Source: Bog-532 sp963833835 (lineage in GTDB: Bacteria; Actinomycetota; Actinomycetes; Streptosporangiales; Streptosporangiaceae). Taken from it: 64,000 nucleotides of DNA. The notes below the pieces were generated by a model. It did not search any database. It saw nothing but the letters and a program-made list of their open reading frames with translations, and was not told where the DNA came from. The first letter of the stretch is position 1, and the number at the start of each line of letters is the position of its first letter. Location of the stretch: contig CAWHZI010000012.1 in NCBI GenBank assembly GCA_963833835.1, forward strand, positions 62,001 to 126,000, read 5' to 3'. Made by a program: the position numbers and the translations under genes. Below, piece after piece: positions 51,523 to 60,029 of this stretch.

Positions 51523-52995
51523 ATGACAGCGACAGCTGGTGGTGCTGCAGCCAGGAGGCCTAGTGCCCGGGCATCTGGCCAGGGCCCAGCGCGGTCCGCG
51601 GCGGCGGAGCATCCGAGCCGGGCGGACCGGGCGGCATCGGGGAAGGACGCCAGGGCGGTGGCCCCGCTGGACTCCCATGCCGAGTTCAGCCCGGGCCGGG
51701 GGCGGGATCCGGTCGGGCTGCTGCTGGGCCAGGCGCAGTCGCGGGTGCCGGAGCTGGTGCCGGTCCGGCACGGGCGGATGCTGGTATCCCCGTTCACCTA
51801 CTACCGGGGCGCGGCACTGCCGATGGCGGCGGACCTGGCCGCAACTCCCGCCTCCGGGCTGCGGGTGCAGCTGTGCGGGGACGCGCACCTGTCCAATTTC
51901 GGCGCGTTCGCCTCGCCGGAGCGGCGGCTGGTCTTCGACGTCAACGACTTCGACGAGACCCTGCCCGGGCCGTTCGAGTGGGACGTCAAGCGGCTGGCCG
52001 CCAGCCTGGCCGTGGCCGGGCGGGACAGCGGCTTCCCCGCTAAGGCCCGCCGCAAGATCGCCCTGGCGGCGGCTGAACGCTACCGTACCGCGATGCGCGA
52101 GTTCGCGCGGCAGCCGTTCATGGACGTCTGGTACGCGCACCTGGACATCGAGCCGGCCATCGCCGAGCTCAGGTCCCAGGTCAAGGCGAAAAGGTTTGAG
52201 CTCGTCGAGAAGCTGCTGGCCAAGGCGCACACCAGCGACAGCATGAAGGCGCTGGGCAAGCTGACCACCGTGGCCGACGGGCAGCGGCGGATCATCAGTA
52301 CCCCGCCGATGATCGTCCCGGTCGAGGAGATCTTCGCCGACGTGCAGGCCGACGCGATCTACGAACTGATCCGCACCGTGCTGGGCAAGTACCGGCGCAC
52401 CCTGCAGTCCGACCGGCGGCACCTGCTTGACCAGTTCACCCTGGTGCAGGTGGCCCGCAAGGTCGTCGGGGTCGGCAGCGTCGGCACCCGGGCCTGGATC
52501 GCGCTGATGGACGCCGCCGACGGGGTCGAACCGCTGTTCCTGCAGGCCAAGGAGGCCCAGCCGTCGGTCCTGGCGGAGTACTGCGGGCGCAGCAGGTACA
52601 ACAATCAGGGTGAGCGTGTCGTCGCCGGGCAGCTTCTGCAGCAGGCCCAGAGCGACATCTTCCTCGGCTGGACCCGCGTCGCCAACCCCATCGACGGCGT
52701 TGACCGCGACTTCTACGTCCGCCAGCTGAAGGACTGGAAGTTCTCCGTGCCGATCGAGATGTTGCGCCCGGAGGGCATGGCGTTGTACGCCCGGCTGTGC
52801 GGGTGGACCCTGGCCCGGGCGCACGCCCGTTCCGGTGACCGCATCGCCCTGGCCGCCTACCTCGGCGGGTCAGGCAAGTTCGACCGGGCCATCGCCGACT
52901 TCGCCGAAACCTACGCCGACCAGAACGAGCTCGACTACGCCGCGCTCCAGGCCGCCGTCAAAGACGGCAAGGCCGAAGCCACCACCGAAATCTAA
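51523..52995 (+). CDS. DUF2252 family protein
   Basis: The 490-residue soluble protein has the family core: FTYYRGAALPMAADLA, QLCGDAHLSNFGAFASPER, VFDVNDFDETLPGPFEWDVK and VGVGSVGTRAWIALM. It ends with FAETYADQNELDYAAL. The fold is kinase-like; GDAHLSNFG plus NDFDE resembles the catalytic and metal loops of aminoglycoside/choline phosphotransferases. No substrate is known. The first 45 residues are a disordered Ala/Arg-rich tail. GGAGGG lies upstream; the GTG six bases earlier is an equally good start. Confidence 0.88.
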   Translation: MTATAGGAAARRPSARASGQGPARSAAAEHPSRADRAASGKDARAVAPLDSHAEFSPGRGRDPVGLLLGQAQSRVPELVPVRHGRMLVSPFTYYRGAALPMAADLAATPASGLRVQLCGDAHLSNFGAFASPERRLVFDVNDFDETLPGPFEWDVKRLAASLAVAGRDSGFPAKARRKIALAAAERYRTAMREFARQPFMDVWYAHLDIEPAIAELRSQVKAKRFELVEKLLAKAHTSDSMKALGKLTTVADGQRRIISTPPMIVPVEEIFADVQADAIYELIRTVLGKYRRTLQSDRRHLLDQFTLVQVARKVVGVGSVGTRAWIALMDAADGVEPLFLQAKEAQPSVLAEYCGRSRYNNQGERVVAGQLLQQAQSDIFLGWTRVANPIDGVDRDFYVRQLKDWKFSVPIEMLRPEGMALYARLCGWTLARAHARSGDRIALAAYLGGSGKFDRAIADFAETYADQNELDYAALQAAVKDGKAEATTEI

Positions 52996-53125
52996 GACGG
53001 CCAGCCGTCTCGCAGATCAGGTCACGTGACAGCTCGGATAGCTCAGATTCCCAAGCTGACAGTGCATCGGACATGGATACGGACAGGAAGACGTCTGAGG
53101 GGGTCAGGCCGTTTTGAGGTAGACG

Positions 53126-54340
53126 TCATGGCCGGACGCCCGGTGCGGATACGAGGGCTTGCCGCAAGATCGCCGTGCCGCCAGCGCCAGGACTGGGACA
53201 CTCGCACTTAGCGGGGAAGTGCTCGGCGTAGCTGGTCAGCTGGAAGGTGTGCGGGTTGAGGAAGATCTCTGCCGTCCATCCGCCGCCTGGGTCGTCCTCA
53301 TCCGTCAGCACGAATGCCGGAGCATGCCGGCCTGCCGCGTCGACCGCATCCTGGTCCACGGTCACGCCCGGAATGTCGCCCAGCGCCCGGTACAGCTCGG
53401 CAGCCACCTTCGGTGGCAGCACGTAGCTCGTCAGGGTTCCCTCGATCCCGTTGAAGGCGTTCCAGGCGAGGTCAGCGGTCGTGTAGTGGCTACCGCCTCC
53501 CGGTGTGCGCATCGCCCACCGGACCAGGGCCTTCGGGTCACTGGGCAGTGTGCCGAGGTTCGCGTAGCTGACCAGCCCGCACGCGCAGGCGGCAGTGGTG
53601 ACGAGCTTTCCGCCGGCCGAGTAGGAGGCGTTGCGCGTGCCATCCGCGGTACTCCATTGCTCCGTCTCCTGCCGGCGGGTGGATGCGGGGTAGTTGGTCG
53701 CGACGATCGTTCCCTTGCCGGTAATGACGGGGTGCTTCCCCCCTGAAAACGGCAATCTTTCCGAGAAATGCCGTGTCTCCACCGTTCCATTGCTCCACAC
53801 CCAGCATGGTGTGCCTGGCGGGAAGGACATCTGACCGCCAAACGCGGGAAGAGGGGCATCATGCGTCCGCCCCTGGACGTTTTTCACCACACAGGCATAA
53901 CTCTTGCCGGCCGGTGTGATCGTCTCGGTCACGGTCTTGGTGTAGACCCATTGGCCGGGCGGGACGGAGGGCCGGGCCGCGGCCACAGCGGCGGCCTGGT
54001 CGGCGAGCAGGACCGCGGGAGCCGATTGGCCGGCCGTGCCAGGTCCGGGACGCCCGGAACCGCCCCCCACTCCCGCGATCAGGCCGATGGCGAGAGCGAT
54101 ACTCATCCCGGCAGCGATCGCAAACCGCCAGTGGTGCCGGCCACCCAGCGCGTTCAGCCGCCAGCCGACATCGCGCCCGGAGGGCGGCCGCCAGCCGAGG
54201 CCGCCCCGGCGATGCGTGGCGGCCGGCGCATTTGCTGCCTCGGCAGTTATGTATGCGGTAAAGGCTTCTTCGGCCTCGCGGGTGACGTCCGGCGCCGGGA
54301 CGCCGGACCGCAGCTGGCGCAGCAGGGTCATCTCATCCAT
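53126..54340 (-). CDS. CU044_5270 family membrane protein (anti-sigma-like partner of ECF sigma)
   Basis: The 404-residue protein has an N-terminal cytoplasmic part (about 1-70, MDEMTLLRQLRSGVPAPDVT), one membrane helix (FAIAAGMSIALAIGLIAGVG, about 73-92) and a large external domain with six cysteines in pairs (CVVK, PCWVW, ACACG, CECPSPG). It has the family marks PSVPPGQWVYTKTVTE and LPSDPKALVRWA. The gene overlaps the sigma-factor gene by 8 bases, so it probably binds and controls that sigma factor; the lack of a known anti-sigma zinc motif leaves this open. Confidence 0.85.
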   Translation of the reverse strand: MDEMTLLRQLRSGVPAPDVTREAEEAFTAYITAEAANAPAATHRRGGLGWRPPSGRDVGWRLNALGGRHHWRFAIAAGMSIALAIGLIAGVGGGSGRPGPGTAGQSAPAVLLADQAAAVAAARPSVPPGQWVYTKTVTETITPAGKSYACVVKNVQGRTHDAPLPAFGGQMSFPPGTPCWVWSNGTVETRHFSERLPFSGGKHPVITGKGTIVATNYPASTRRQETEQWSTADGTRNASYSAGGKLVTTAACACGLVSYANLGTLPSDPKALVRWAMRTPGGGSHYTTADLAWNAFNGIEGTLTSYVLPPKVAAELYRALGDIPGVTVDQDAVDAAGRHAPAFVLTDEDDPGGGWTAEIFLNPHTFQLTSYAEHFPAKCECPSPGAGGTAILRQALVSAPGVRP

Positions 54341-54971
54341 CGCTGGGCTCCTCGTGCAGTGCTGATGGGTCGACCTGACCGAGTGCCCGCCGGAGAGTTT
54401 TCCGGGCCCGGCTCATCCGTGATCGCACTGTTCCTATTGGAACGCCGAGAGCAAGCGCGGCCTGTTCGTAGGTCATCTCGCCCCACGCCACCAGCAGCAG
54501 CGTGTCGCGGTGCTGCGGTGGCAGCTTCGCCAGCGCCGCAGCCAGCAGTCTTCCTGCGGCCCCCGCGCTCACCTCCGCGTCCACCCGGTCGGTGAACGAC
54601 TCGGTGACCGGGTCACTGCCGGTACGGGCCAGCGTCCGCAGCAGCCGCGTCTCGGACCTGCGGTGACGGCCGATCAGGTTAGTGGCGATTCCATATAGCC
54701 ACGGCCGCGCGTCGGTCCGGGTCAGGTCGTAGCCACCTCGCTGCCGGAACGCCGCCAGGAACGTCTCTGCCACCACGTCCTCAGCCGCGTCGGCTCCGAT
54801 CCGGCGCGTCACGTACCGGCGGATCTCCGGCGCGCGCAACCGGAACAGCGCTGCGAACTGCTCGGGTTCCTCACAGGACAGCTGGATGATCGCAGCGTCG
54901 TCGGCCTGGGAGGCCTTCGCGGCTCGGCAGGCCTTCTTGGCCGGATCAGCCGCCTGACTCGGTCTGGTCAT
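54333..54971 (-). CDS. ECF RNA polymerase sigma factor
   Basis: The 212-residue sigma-70 family protein has region 2 (FAALFRLRAPEIRRYVTRRI, then AEDVVAETFLAAFRQ and RPWLYGIATNLIGRHRR) and region 4 (LPPQHRDTLLLVAWGEMTYE, then LGVPIGTVRSRMSRARKTLRR). Regions 1.1 and 3 are absent, as in ECF factors. The first 30 residues are a Lys/Ala-rich extension. It is translationally coupled to the CU044_5270-type gene. Its target promoters cannot be told from this window. Confidence 0.92.
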   Translation of the reverse strand: MTRPSQAADPAKKACRAAKASQADDAAIIQLSCEEPEQFAALFRLRAPEIRRYVTRRIGADAAEDVVAETFLAAFRQRGGYDLTRTDARPWLYGIATNLIGRHRRSETRLLRTLARTGSDPVTESFTDRVDAEVSAGAAGRLLAAALAKLPPQHRDTLLLVAWGEMTYEQAALALGVPIGTVRSRMSRARKTLRRALGQVDPSALHEEPSDG

Positions 54972-55225
54972 CTGTGAGTCCTTAGGCCAACGGACTTAAT
55001 ACCCGTACTTGCCCGCTGTGGCCGTTACGGTTCCCTGTTAGTTGGTCGGGACTCCAGGTAGCGAAGGACGGCCAGGCCCCGGGGTGCACGTCACGCTCCC
55101 GGACGGTGAGGGAGCTCAGCCCGTCGGCGCGGTGTTCTCCTGGCCGCAGCCAGCTGGCGATGAGTTTCGCTGTGGTTTCCGGTCCGTCTCCACATACCCG
55201 ATCAACCGGACTCGAGGAGAGCGCC

Positions 55226-55816
55226 ATGACCGCGACCTACACCTTTGACGTCTTTTCCAGCCTGGACGGCTACGGCTCCTACGACGCACCCGGCAACTGG
55301 GGCGGCTACTGGGGCAAGCAAGGCCCGGAACTGCTTGACCGCCGCCTCGCCCTGTACGACGGGAAGCAGCGGATGGTGTTCGGGGCCAGCACCTACCGGG
55401 AATTTGTGCAGATGCTGGGCGCGAGCACCGAGGAGTCCGGCGTGGGTGACCCCTGGGTCGCCCGGATGAGGAACCTGCCGGCCACGGTGGTCTCGAGCAC
55501 GCTGAAAGGACCCCTCGACTGGCCGGACGGGACCGTCGCAAGCGGTGACGGCGTCGACGTCGTGGCCCGGCTCAAGGAGGAGTCCGACGTGCCGTTGCGC
55601 TCGCACGGCAGCCTGTCGCTGAACTGGGCGCTGATGGCGGCCGGCCTGGTCGACCGCGTGCAGGTGACAGTCTTCCCGGTGATCGCCGGTCAGACCGGTG
55701 ATCACCCGATCTTCCAAGGTGCGGCCGACTTCGACCTCGAGCTGCTCGAGAGCCGGACGCTCGACGGCAACACCCAAGAGCTCATTTACCGGCCCACCCT
55801 GCATGTCTGGGCCTGA
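55226..55816 (+). CDS. Dihydrofolate-reductase-fold (RibD C-terminal-like) protein
   Basis: The 196-residue protein belongs to the RibD_C/dihydrofolate reductase family: FDVFSSLDGYGSYDAP, RMVFGASTYREF, VVSSTLKGPLDWPDGTV and LRSHGSLSLNWALMAAGLVD, where the last is the NADPH-binding loop. It is a single domain without the deaminase part, as in the YyaP/YwjB proteins of unknown substrate. Start: ATG 55226 with GAGGAGA upstream. It is a single-gene unit. Confidence 0.9.
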   Translation: MTATYTFDVFSSLDGYGSYDAPGNWGGYWGKQGPELLDRRLALYDGKQRMVFGASTYREFVQMLGASTEESGVGDPWVARMRNLPATVVSSTLKGPLDWPDGTVASGDGVDVVARLKEESDVPLRSHGSLSLNWALMAAGLVDRVQVTVFPVIAGQTGDHPIFQGAADFDLELLESRTLDGNTQELIYRPTLHVWA

Positions 55817-55889
55817 CCGGTGGCCGACCTCGTCAAGCAGTCCTCGCTAACCTCTAGCCATAGTCAGTTCAGCGGTATATAAAGCTGTT

Positions 55890-56228
55890 ATGAGCGAGCG
55901 GGCCATGCAGGAGGCGACCTACCTGATCCTGACCGCGCTGGCGGCGGGGAGCCAGCACGGGTACGGGATCATCGGCGACGTCGCGCAGATCTCCGGCGAC
56001 CGGGTCCGGCTGCGGGCCGGGACCTTGTATACGGCGCTGGACCGGCTCAAGCACGACGGGCTGGTCGCGGTGGACCGCGAGGAGATTGCCGAGGGCCGGC
56101 TGCGCCGCTACTACCGGCTCACCCCCGACGGCCAGACCCGGCTCGCCGCGGAGGCGGACCGGCTCCAGGCCAACGCCACCGCGGCGCTGCGGCGGCTACG
56201 GCCCGATCCGGCCGGCGGCCTGGCCTGA
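55890..56228 (+). CDS. PadR-family transcriptional regulator
   Basis: The 112-residue winged-helix protein has the PadR core EATYLILTALAAGSQHGYGI, then LRAGTLYTALDRLKHDGLV and EGRLRRYYRLTPDGQTRLA, with a short C-terminal dimerisation helix (subfamily 2). A TATATAA-like promoter patch (55873-55880) is upstream. It is followed 19 bases later by a membrane protein gene, the usual regulator-target pairing. Confidence 0.92.
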   Translation: MSERAMQEATYLILTALAAGSQHGYGIIGDVAQISGDRVRLRAGTLYTALDRLKHDGLVAVDREEIAEGRLRRYYRLTPDGQTRLAAEADRLQANATAALRRLRPDPAGGLA

Positions 56229-56247
56229 GGCGAGCGGGAGGCGCAGC

Positions 56248-56922
56248 ATGAACGAGTTCCCCCAGCTGGAGCGGCGGTACCGGCGGCTGCTGGCCTGTTA
56301 TCCGCGGGCGTTCCGGCGCGAGAATGAGGAAGAGATCCTCGCCGTCCTGCTGGCCTGTGCCCAGGACAAGCAGCGGCGGCCCGGATTCGCTGCCTCCGCC
56401 GACCTGATCAGAGGTGCGGTCCGGATGCGGCTGCGGCTGGCGGGCCAGCCGCCACGGGCCGTGCAGACGGCGATCCGGCTGATGTACGCGGGCGCGGCCG
56501 TGCAGCTGGCCACCCTGATCACCGTCGTCGTGACCGCCGGCCAGGTCCGGCGGGCCGTGGCCCGCAGGTACCCGGGCCTGACCGAAGCCCAGCACGTGGT
56601 CAACGTCCACCTGCTGATCGACTACACCGGTGTCGCGGTAGGCATCGCCGTGTGGCTGTGGCTGACCTGGGCGCTCGTCCACGGCCGCGCCCGGGCCAGG
56701 ATCGTCCTCGCTGCCGATCTCGGTGTGATGAGCCTGAGCCTGCTCAGCGGGATGGCTCAGGGATCAGCGACCTACGCTCCAGCCGACGTGATCGCCGGCG
56801 CCGCAACGTGGCTGATCGCCCTGGGCGCGACCGTGTTCCTGTTCACCGGGGCGTCCAGCCGCTACTACTGCCCCGGGCCCAGACCCGTGACCCCGTGGCG
56901 TGGCACCTTCGGCACCATGTAG
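56248..56922 (+). CDS. Membrane protein paired with PadR regulator
   Basis: The 224-residue protein has an N-terminal cytoplasmic segment (about 1-50) with LERRYRRLLACYPRAFRREN, a sequence block common to proteins next to PadR regulators. Four hydrophobic helices follow (about 72-92, 115-139, 148-167 and 176-197). I do not recognise a transport or enzyme motif. Start: ATG 56248 with GGGAGG 7 bases upstream. It is probably the target gene of the PadR protein. Confidence 0.82.
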   Translation: MNEFPQLERRYRRLLACYPRAFRRENEEEILAVLLACAQDKQRRPGFAASADLIRGAVRMRLRLAGQPPRAVQTAIRLMYAGAAVQLATLITVVVTAGQVRRAVARRYPGLTEAQHVVNVHLLIDYTGVAVGIAVWLWLTWALVHGRARARIVLAADLGVMSLSLLSGMAQGSATYAPADVIAGAATWLIALGATVFLFTGASSRYYCPGPRPVTPWRGTFGTM

Positions 56923-56927
56923 CCCCT

Positions 56928-58091
56928 TCAGCTGGACAGCAATGAGTCCAGCCAGTTGAACGCGGCGTCCCAGAACACGATGGGCGCCATGCCCTCGCAA
57001 TGACCCTCGGCCCCTTCGGCCTCGGTGAACAGGCGGAACTCCTTCGGGCTGGTGAGGTGATCGAACAGGATCTTGCCCTGGCCCGGGGACACCTCGTCCT
57101 TGTCGTTGTCCGTGACGTAGGACGGGCAAGTGATCTTGTCGGCGGTCCCGATGTTGTTGTAGCGCCGCATGTCGGCGCAGTAGGCCCGGACCGTGGTCAC
57201 CCCGTTGGTGACCATCCGGGGCGTCAGCAGGGCCTTCATGGCCGGGGCGTCCAGCAGGGCCTCGAACTGCGGGTCGGCCGACGAGTCGTCGACCAGCTTG
57301 GCCAGCGGGCCCAGCCGGTCGATGACGGCCGCGCCCATGTCCCACTGGCCAGGGTCGACGATCAGCGCGGCCAGCCGGTGCTCCCCGGCCGCGCCGCGGG
57401 GCGCGATCAGCCCGCCGAACGACCGCCCGACCAGGACGATGCGCTCCGGATCGACCTCGGGCTGCGCCGCGATCGCGTCGAACATGGCCGGCACCACGTT
57501 TTCCCAGTCCGGCCGCATCGGGATGCGCTGGTCGTACAGCACCGACCCCTGGCCGGGACCGTCCAGGGCGGCGAACACGTAGCCGCGATCGAGCGCGGGC
57601 GCGACCGAGGCGTACAGCTCTTCGGCGGTGCCGTCGTAGCCGCCGACGTGCAGGATCGTCGGCCGCGGTCCGCCCGGTGCGGGCGGGGAGAAGAGGTAGC
57701 CCGATACCGGCCCGGACAGGATGCGGCCGGGGTGGTCGAGGTGGTCCAGGGCGGACCGGAACGCGCTGACGCTGGCGGAGTAAGCGCTGCGCAACTCGGC
57801 CCCGTCCAGGTTGTCGCGGTGGAAGAAGAAGGCCTGCCGGAAGTACTCGGCCGCCCGCAGGTAGGGGCCCCGGGCGCTGACCGTGTGCCCGGCCTTGGCC
57901 GCCTCGTCGGCCTGGCCGGTCAGCCGGGTCGCAAAATCTGACCAGGCCCGGTACCAGCTGTCGCGGTCGCCGGGCGTGATCTGCCCGGCGATGGCCAGGC
58001 ATTCCCCGACGTTGGCCATCCCCGAGTCCGCCTTGCCGACGCTGCGCTGCAACTGCCCGTCGAAGTTGACGTCATCGAAATAGAGCTTCAT
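56928..58091 (-). CDS. Alpha/beta hydrolase with helical N-terminal domain
   Basis: The 387-residue enzyme has a helical N-terminal domain of about 130 residues (WYRAWSDFATRLTGQADEAA, YLRAAEYFRQAFFFHR) typical of the 2,6-dihydropseudooxynicotine hydrolase/FrsA-like group. The hydrolase fold follows: LHVGGYDGTAEELY, the nucleophile elbow VLVGRSFGGLIAPRG (about residue 225), and a terminal His in EGHCEGMAP. Such enzymes cleave C-C or ester bonds of small ring compounds; the substrate is unknown. It is divergent from the TetR regulator with a 118-base gap that holds a dyad. Confidence 0.88.
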   Translation of the reverse strand: MKLYFDDVNFDGQLQRSVGKADSGMANVGECLAIAGQITPGDRDSWYRAWSDFATRLTGQADEAAKAGHTVSARGPYLRAAEYFRQAFFFHRDNLDGAELRSAYSASVSAFRSALDHLDHPGRILSGPVSGYLFSPPAPGGPRPTILHVGGYDGTAEELYASVAPALDRGYVFAALDGPGQGSVLYDQRIPMRPDWENVVPAMFDAIAAQPEVDPERIVLVGRSFGGLIAPRGAAGEHRLAALIVDPGQWDMGAAVIDRLGPLAKLVDDSSADPQFEALLDAPAMKALLTPRMVTNGVTTVRAYCADMRRYNNIGTADKITCPSYVTDNDKDEVSPGQGKILFDHLTSPKEFRLFTEAEGAEGHCEGMAPIVFWDAAFNWLDSLLSS

Positions 58092-58187
58092 TCATCTCCC
58101 CGCCATCCTGCATTTCCGCGACCATGAGGTGGACGTGGGCCGCTTGTGTGACCCAAGGCCTGGACCAGCCCGTTAAAAAGTAATTAT

Positions 58188-58198
58188 CTACAGCGTAG
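58188..58198. promoter_or_regulatory. TetR-type operator candidate (CTAC-AGC-GTAG)
   Basis: The perfect dyad CTAC-AGC-GTAG sits in an AT-rich patch (TAATTATCTACAGCGTAGAG) 11 bases before the TetR start and between the divergent hydrolase and regulator genes. Binding by TetR is inferred. Confidence 0.6.
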
Positions 58199-58209
58199 AG
58201 TAAATAACT

Positions 58210-58881
58210 ATGACCGTCAATCCCGCCCCCCGGCGACGTGGCCGCCCGGCCCGCGTCTCGCGCGGCCAGATCCTCGTCGCGGCGCTGGCCGTCGTCGACG
58301 CGAACGGCCTCGAGCAGCTGACCATGCGCCGGCTCGGGGCCGCGCTGGGCGTCGACCCGATGACCATCTACGGGCACGTCCCGGACAAGGCCGCGCTGTT
58401 CGACGGCCTGGTCGAGCTGGTGCTCACCGAGATCGAGGTGCCCGCGCTCAGCGGGGCCTGGGAGGGCGACCTCCGTGCCGTCGCGTACGCGGCCCGGGCC
58501 ACCTGGCTCGCCCATCCGCACGTCATCCCGCTGCTCGGCACTCGGCCCCCGGTGACCGAGTCCTCCTTCGCGCCGGTAGAGGCGGTCACCTCGATCCTGC
58601 TCGGCGCCGGTCTGACCGAACAGCAGGCCGCGGACGGCTTCGACGGCCTGGCCCGGCTGCTCATCGGTCACGCGCTGGCGCAGGCCGGCCGCCCGCCGGG
58701 TGGCGACGTCGGCGGCGGCGAGGAAGAACACCGCCAGGCCCAGCTCGTCCTGCCCCCGGAGCGCTATCCCGCCCTGGCCCGCGTCCAGCAGGCCGGCGTC
58801 ACCCACGACCCCGATCGGCTCTTCGAGTTCGGCTTGGATGGCCTGATTCTGGCCCTCCGGGCCAGCCTGCCAGCGGGCTGA
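58210..58881 (+). CDS. TetR-family transcriptional regulator
   Basis: The 223-residue regulator has an N-terminal HTH (about 15-65: RGQILVAALAVVDANGLEQL, then MRRLGAALGVDPMTIYGHVP) and the TetR_C-type ligand domain (about 80-220) with FDGLVELVLTEIEVP and LFEFGLDGLILALRA, close to tetracycline-repressor class proteins. It starts at ATG 58210, with few bases between operator and start, so it may be leaderless. It is divergent from, and likely a repressor of, the hydrolase gene. Confidence 0.9.
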   Translation: MTVNPAPRRRGRPARVSRGQILVAALAVVDANGLEQLTMRRLGAALGVDPMTIYGHVPDKAALFDGLVELVLTEIEVPALSGAWEGDLRAVAYAARATWLAHPHVIPLLGTRPPVTESSFAPVEAVTSILLGAGLTEQQAADGFDGLARLLIGHALAQAGRPPGGDVGGGEEEHRQAQLVLPPERYPALARVQQAGVTHDPDRLFEFGLDGLILALRASLPAG

Positions 58882-58958
58882 CCCACTCGCTCGCCGCCCT
58901 GCGAGACTGGGCCGAGCAGCACACGGCCCAGATCCAGGACCACCAGCTGACCGGATGA
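58878..58958 (+). pseudogene. C-terminal remnant of an HxlR-like regulator
   Basis: The frame 58878-58958 encodes LTHSLAALRDWAEQH and a short tail ending in a stop. It matches the HxlR-family C-terminus ('LTPLGRSL..ALAALRDWAE.H'). No start or HTH domain is present, because the preceding bases are the TetR gene end. I read it as the tail of a deleted neighbour. The rest of the 306-base gap before the GntR gene is noncoding. Confidence 0.5.
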
Positions 58959-59099
58959 CGGGATCATCTGCCATAATCGGCTCGCTTGATCCCGGCGTAA
59001 GCCCGGCCGAGCGGGCCACCGTGAGCTGCCGTACCTGAAGTCCCAAATCCCCGCCGCGCCACGTCATACCCCGGGTGCCACACGCATGCAACCAAGTGT

Positions 59100-59112
59100 T
59101 TGTCGTTTACAA
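59100..59112. promoter_or_regulatory. Possible GntR/FadR-type operator
   Basis: TTGT-CGTTT-ACAA (4-bp arms) lies 75 bases before the GntR start, in an AT-rich patch. The arms are short, so this is a weak candidate for autoregulation. Confidence 0.3.
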
Positions 59113-59187
59113 TCGTCTGTGACCGAAGCCTGCGGACCAGGGCCGAATCGCGGGCCGGGAACGGGTATGCCAGGGGGGTTCTGACGA

Positions 59188-59976
59188 GTGGAGAGCAGTT
59201 TGAGCAGTCCATGGTCGGCCTCCGCCAAGGAGCCCACGGCCAGCGGTCCGCTGCTGACCGGGCCCGCGGTCCGCACGTCGCTGGGCGATGTCGTGGCGGA
59301 GCGACTCCGTGAGGCCATTCTCAACTCGGAGGTGTCTCCCGGCCAGCACCTGCGCGAGGAGCAGATCTCCGAGTCGCTGGACGTCAGCCGGGGGCCGGTG
59401 CGTGACGCCTTCCTCATCCTGGAGCGAGAGGGACTGGTGACCCTCTCGCGTCACCGCGGGGCCACGGTCGTTCAGCTATCGGTGGAGGACTTCGGCGAGG
59501 TCTACAGCCTCCGTTCGGTCATCGAGGAGCTGGCGGTGCGGCTGGCCATCCGGCGCCGGGACGACGCCGACCTCCAGGCGCTGGAGCAGTCACTGGCCGA
59601 GCTGCGGGCCGGGATGAAGCACAAGATCACCGAGCAGGCCGCGGCCCAGCTGGACGTGAACTTCCACGACAACATCTTCCGTGCCGCCCACCACGAGCGC
59701 CTGTACCGGAGCTGGTCCAGCATCCGTATGCAGGTGCACTGGTTTCTGCTGCTGCGCACGGTGGCCAGCCAGGACTGGCGTGAGGGCATGATCACCAACC
59801 ACAGCCGGATCCTGGAGCTGATCCGCAGCGGCGACGAGGCCGAGGCGGTCACCGCGATCGGGCAGCACATCCGGGACGCCTACAACCGGATCAGCGGCTC
59901 GTGGATCGAGCAGCGGACCGACCGGGAAGAAGCCCCGGACGCGCGCCAGCGCGCCGAGTCGTACCTGCTGAGCTGA
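59188..59976 (+). CDS. GntR-family regulator (FadR/FCD subfamily)
   Basis: The 262-residue protein has a winged helix (about 30-95: LGDVVAERLREAILNSEVSP, then LREEQISESLDVSRGPVRDA and GLVTLSRHRGATV) and an FCD ligand domain (about 105-240). Metal-ligand candidates are the Asp/His in DVNFHDNIFRAAHH, NHSRI and IGQHIRDAYN. FCD regulators usually sense organic or sugar acids. It is convergent with the sugar operon beginning at 60030; it may regulate that operon, but nothing proves it. GTG start. Confidence 0.9.
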   Translation: MESSLSSPWSASAKEPTASGPLLTGPAVRTSLGDVVAERLREAILNSEVSPGQHLREEQISESLDVSRGPVRDAFLILEREGLVTLSRHRGATVVQLSVEDFGEVYSLRSVIEELAVRLAIRRRDDADLQALEQSLAELRAGMKHKITEQAAAQLDVNFHDNIFRAAHHERLYRSWSSIRMQVHWFLLLRTVASQDWREGMITNHSRILELIRSGDEAEAVTAIGQHIRDAYNRISGSWIEQRTDREEAPDARQRAESYLLS

Positions 59977-60029
59977 CCCGCGGCCGCCCGCCCGCGGCCT
60001 GCCAGCGGCACCGCAAGCCCGCGGCACCG

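Noticed and set aside
53026..53211. Short plus-strand open frame after the DUF2252 gene
   Set aside because: It is basic, has no ribosome site, and overlaps the end of the convergent CU044_5270-type gene.
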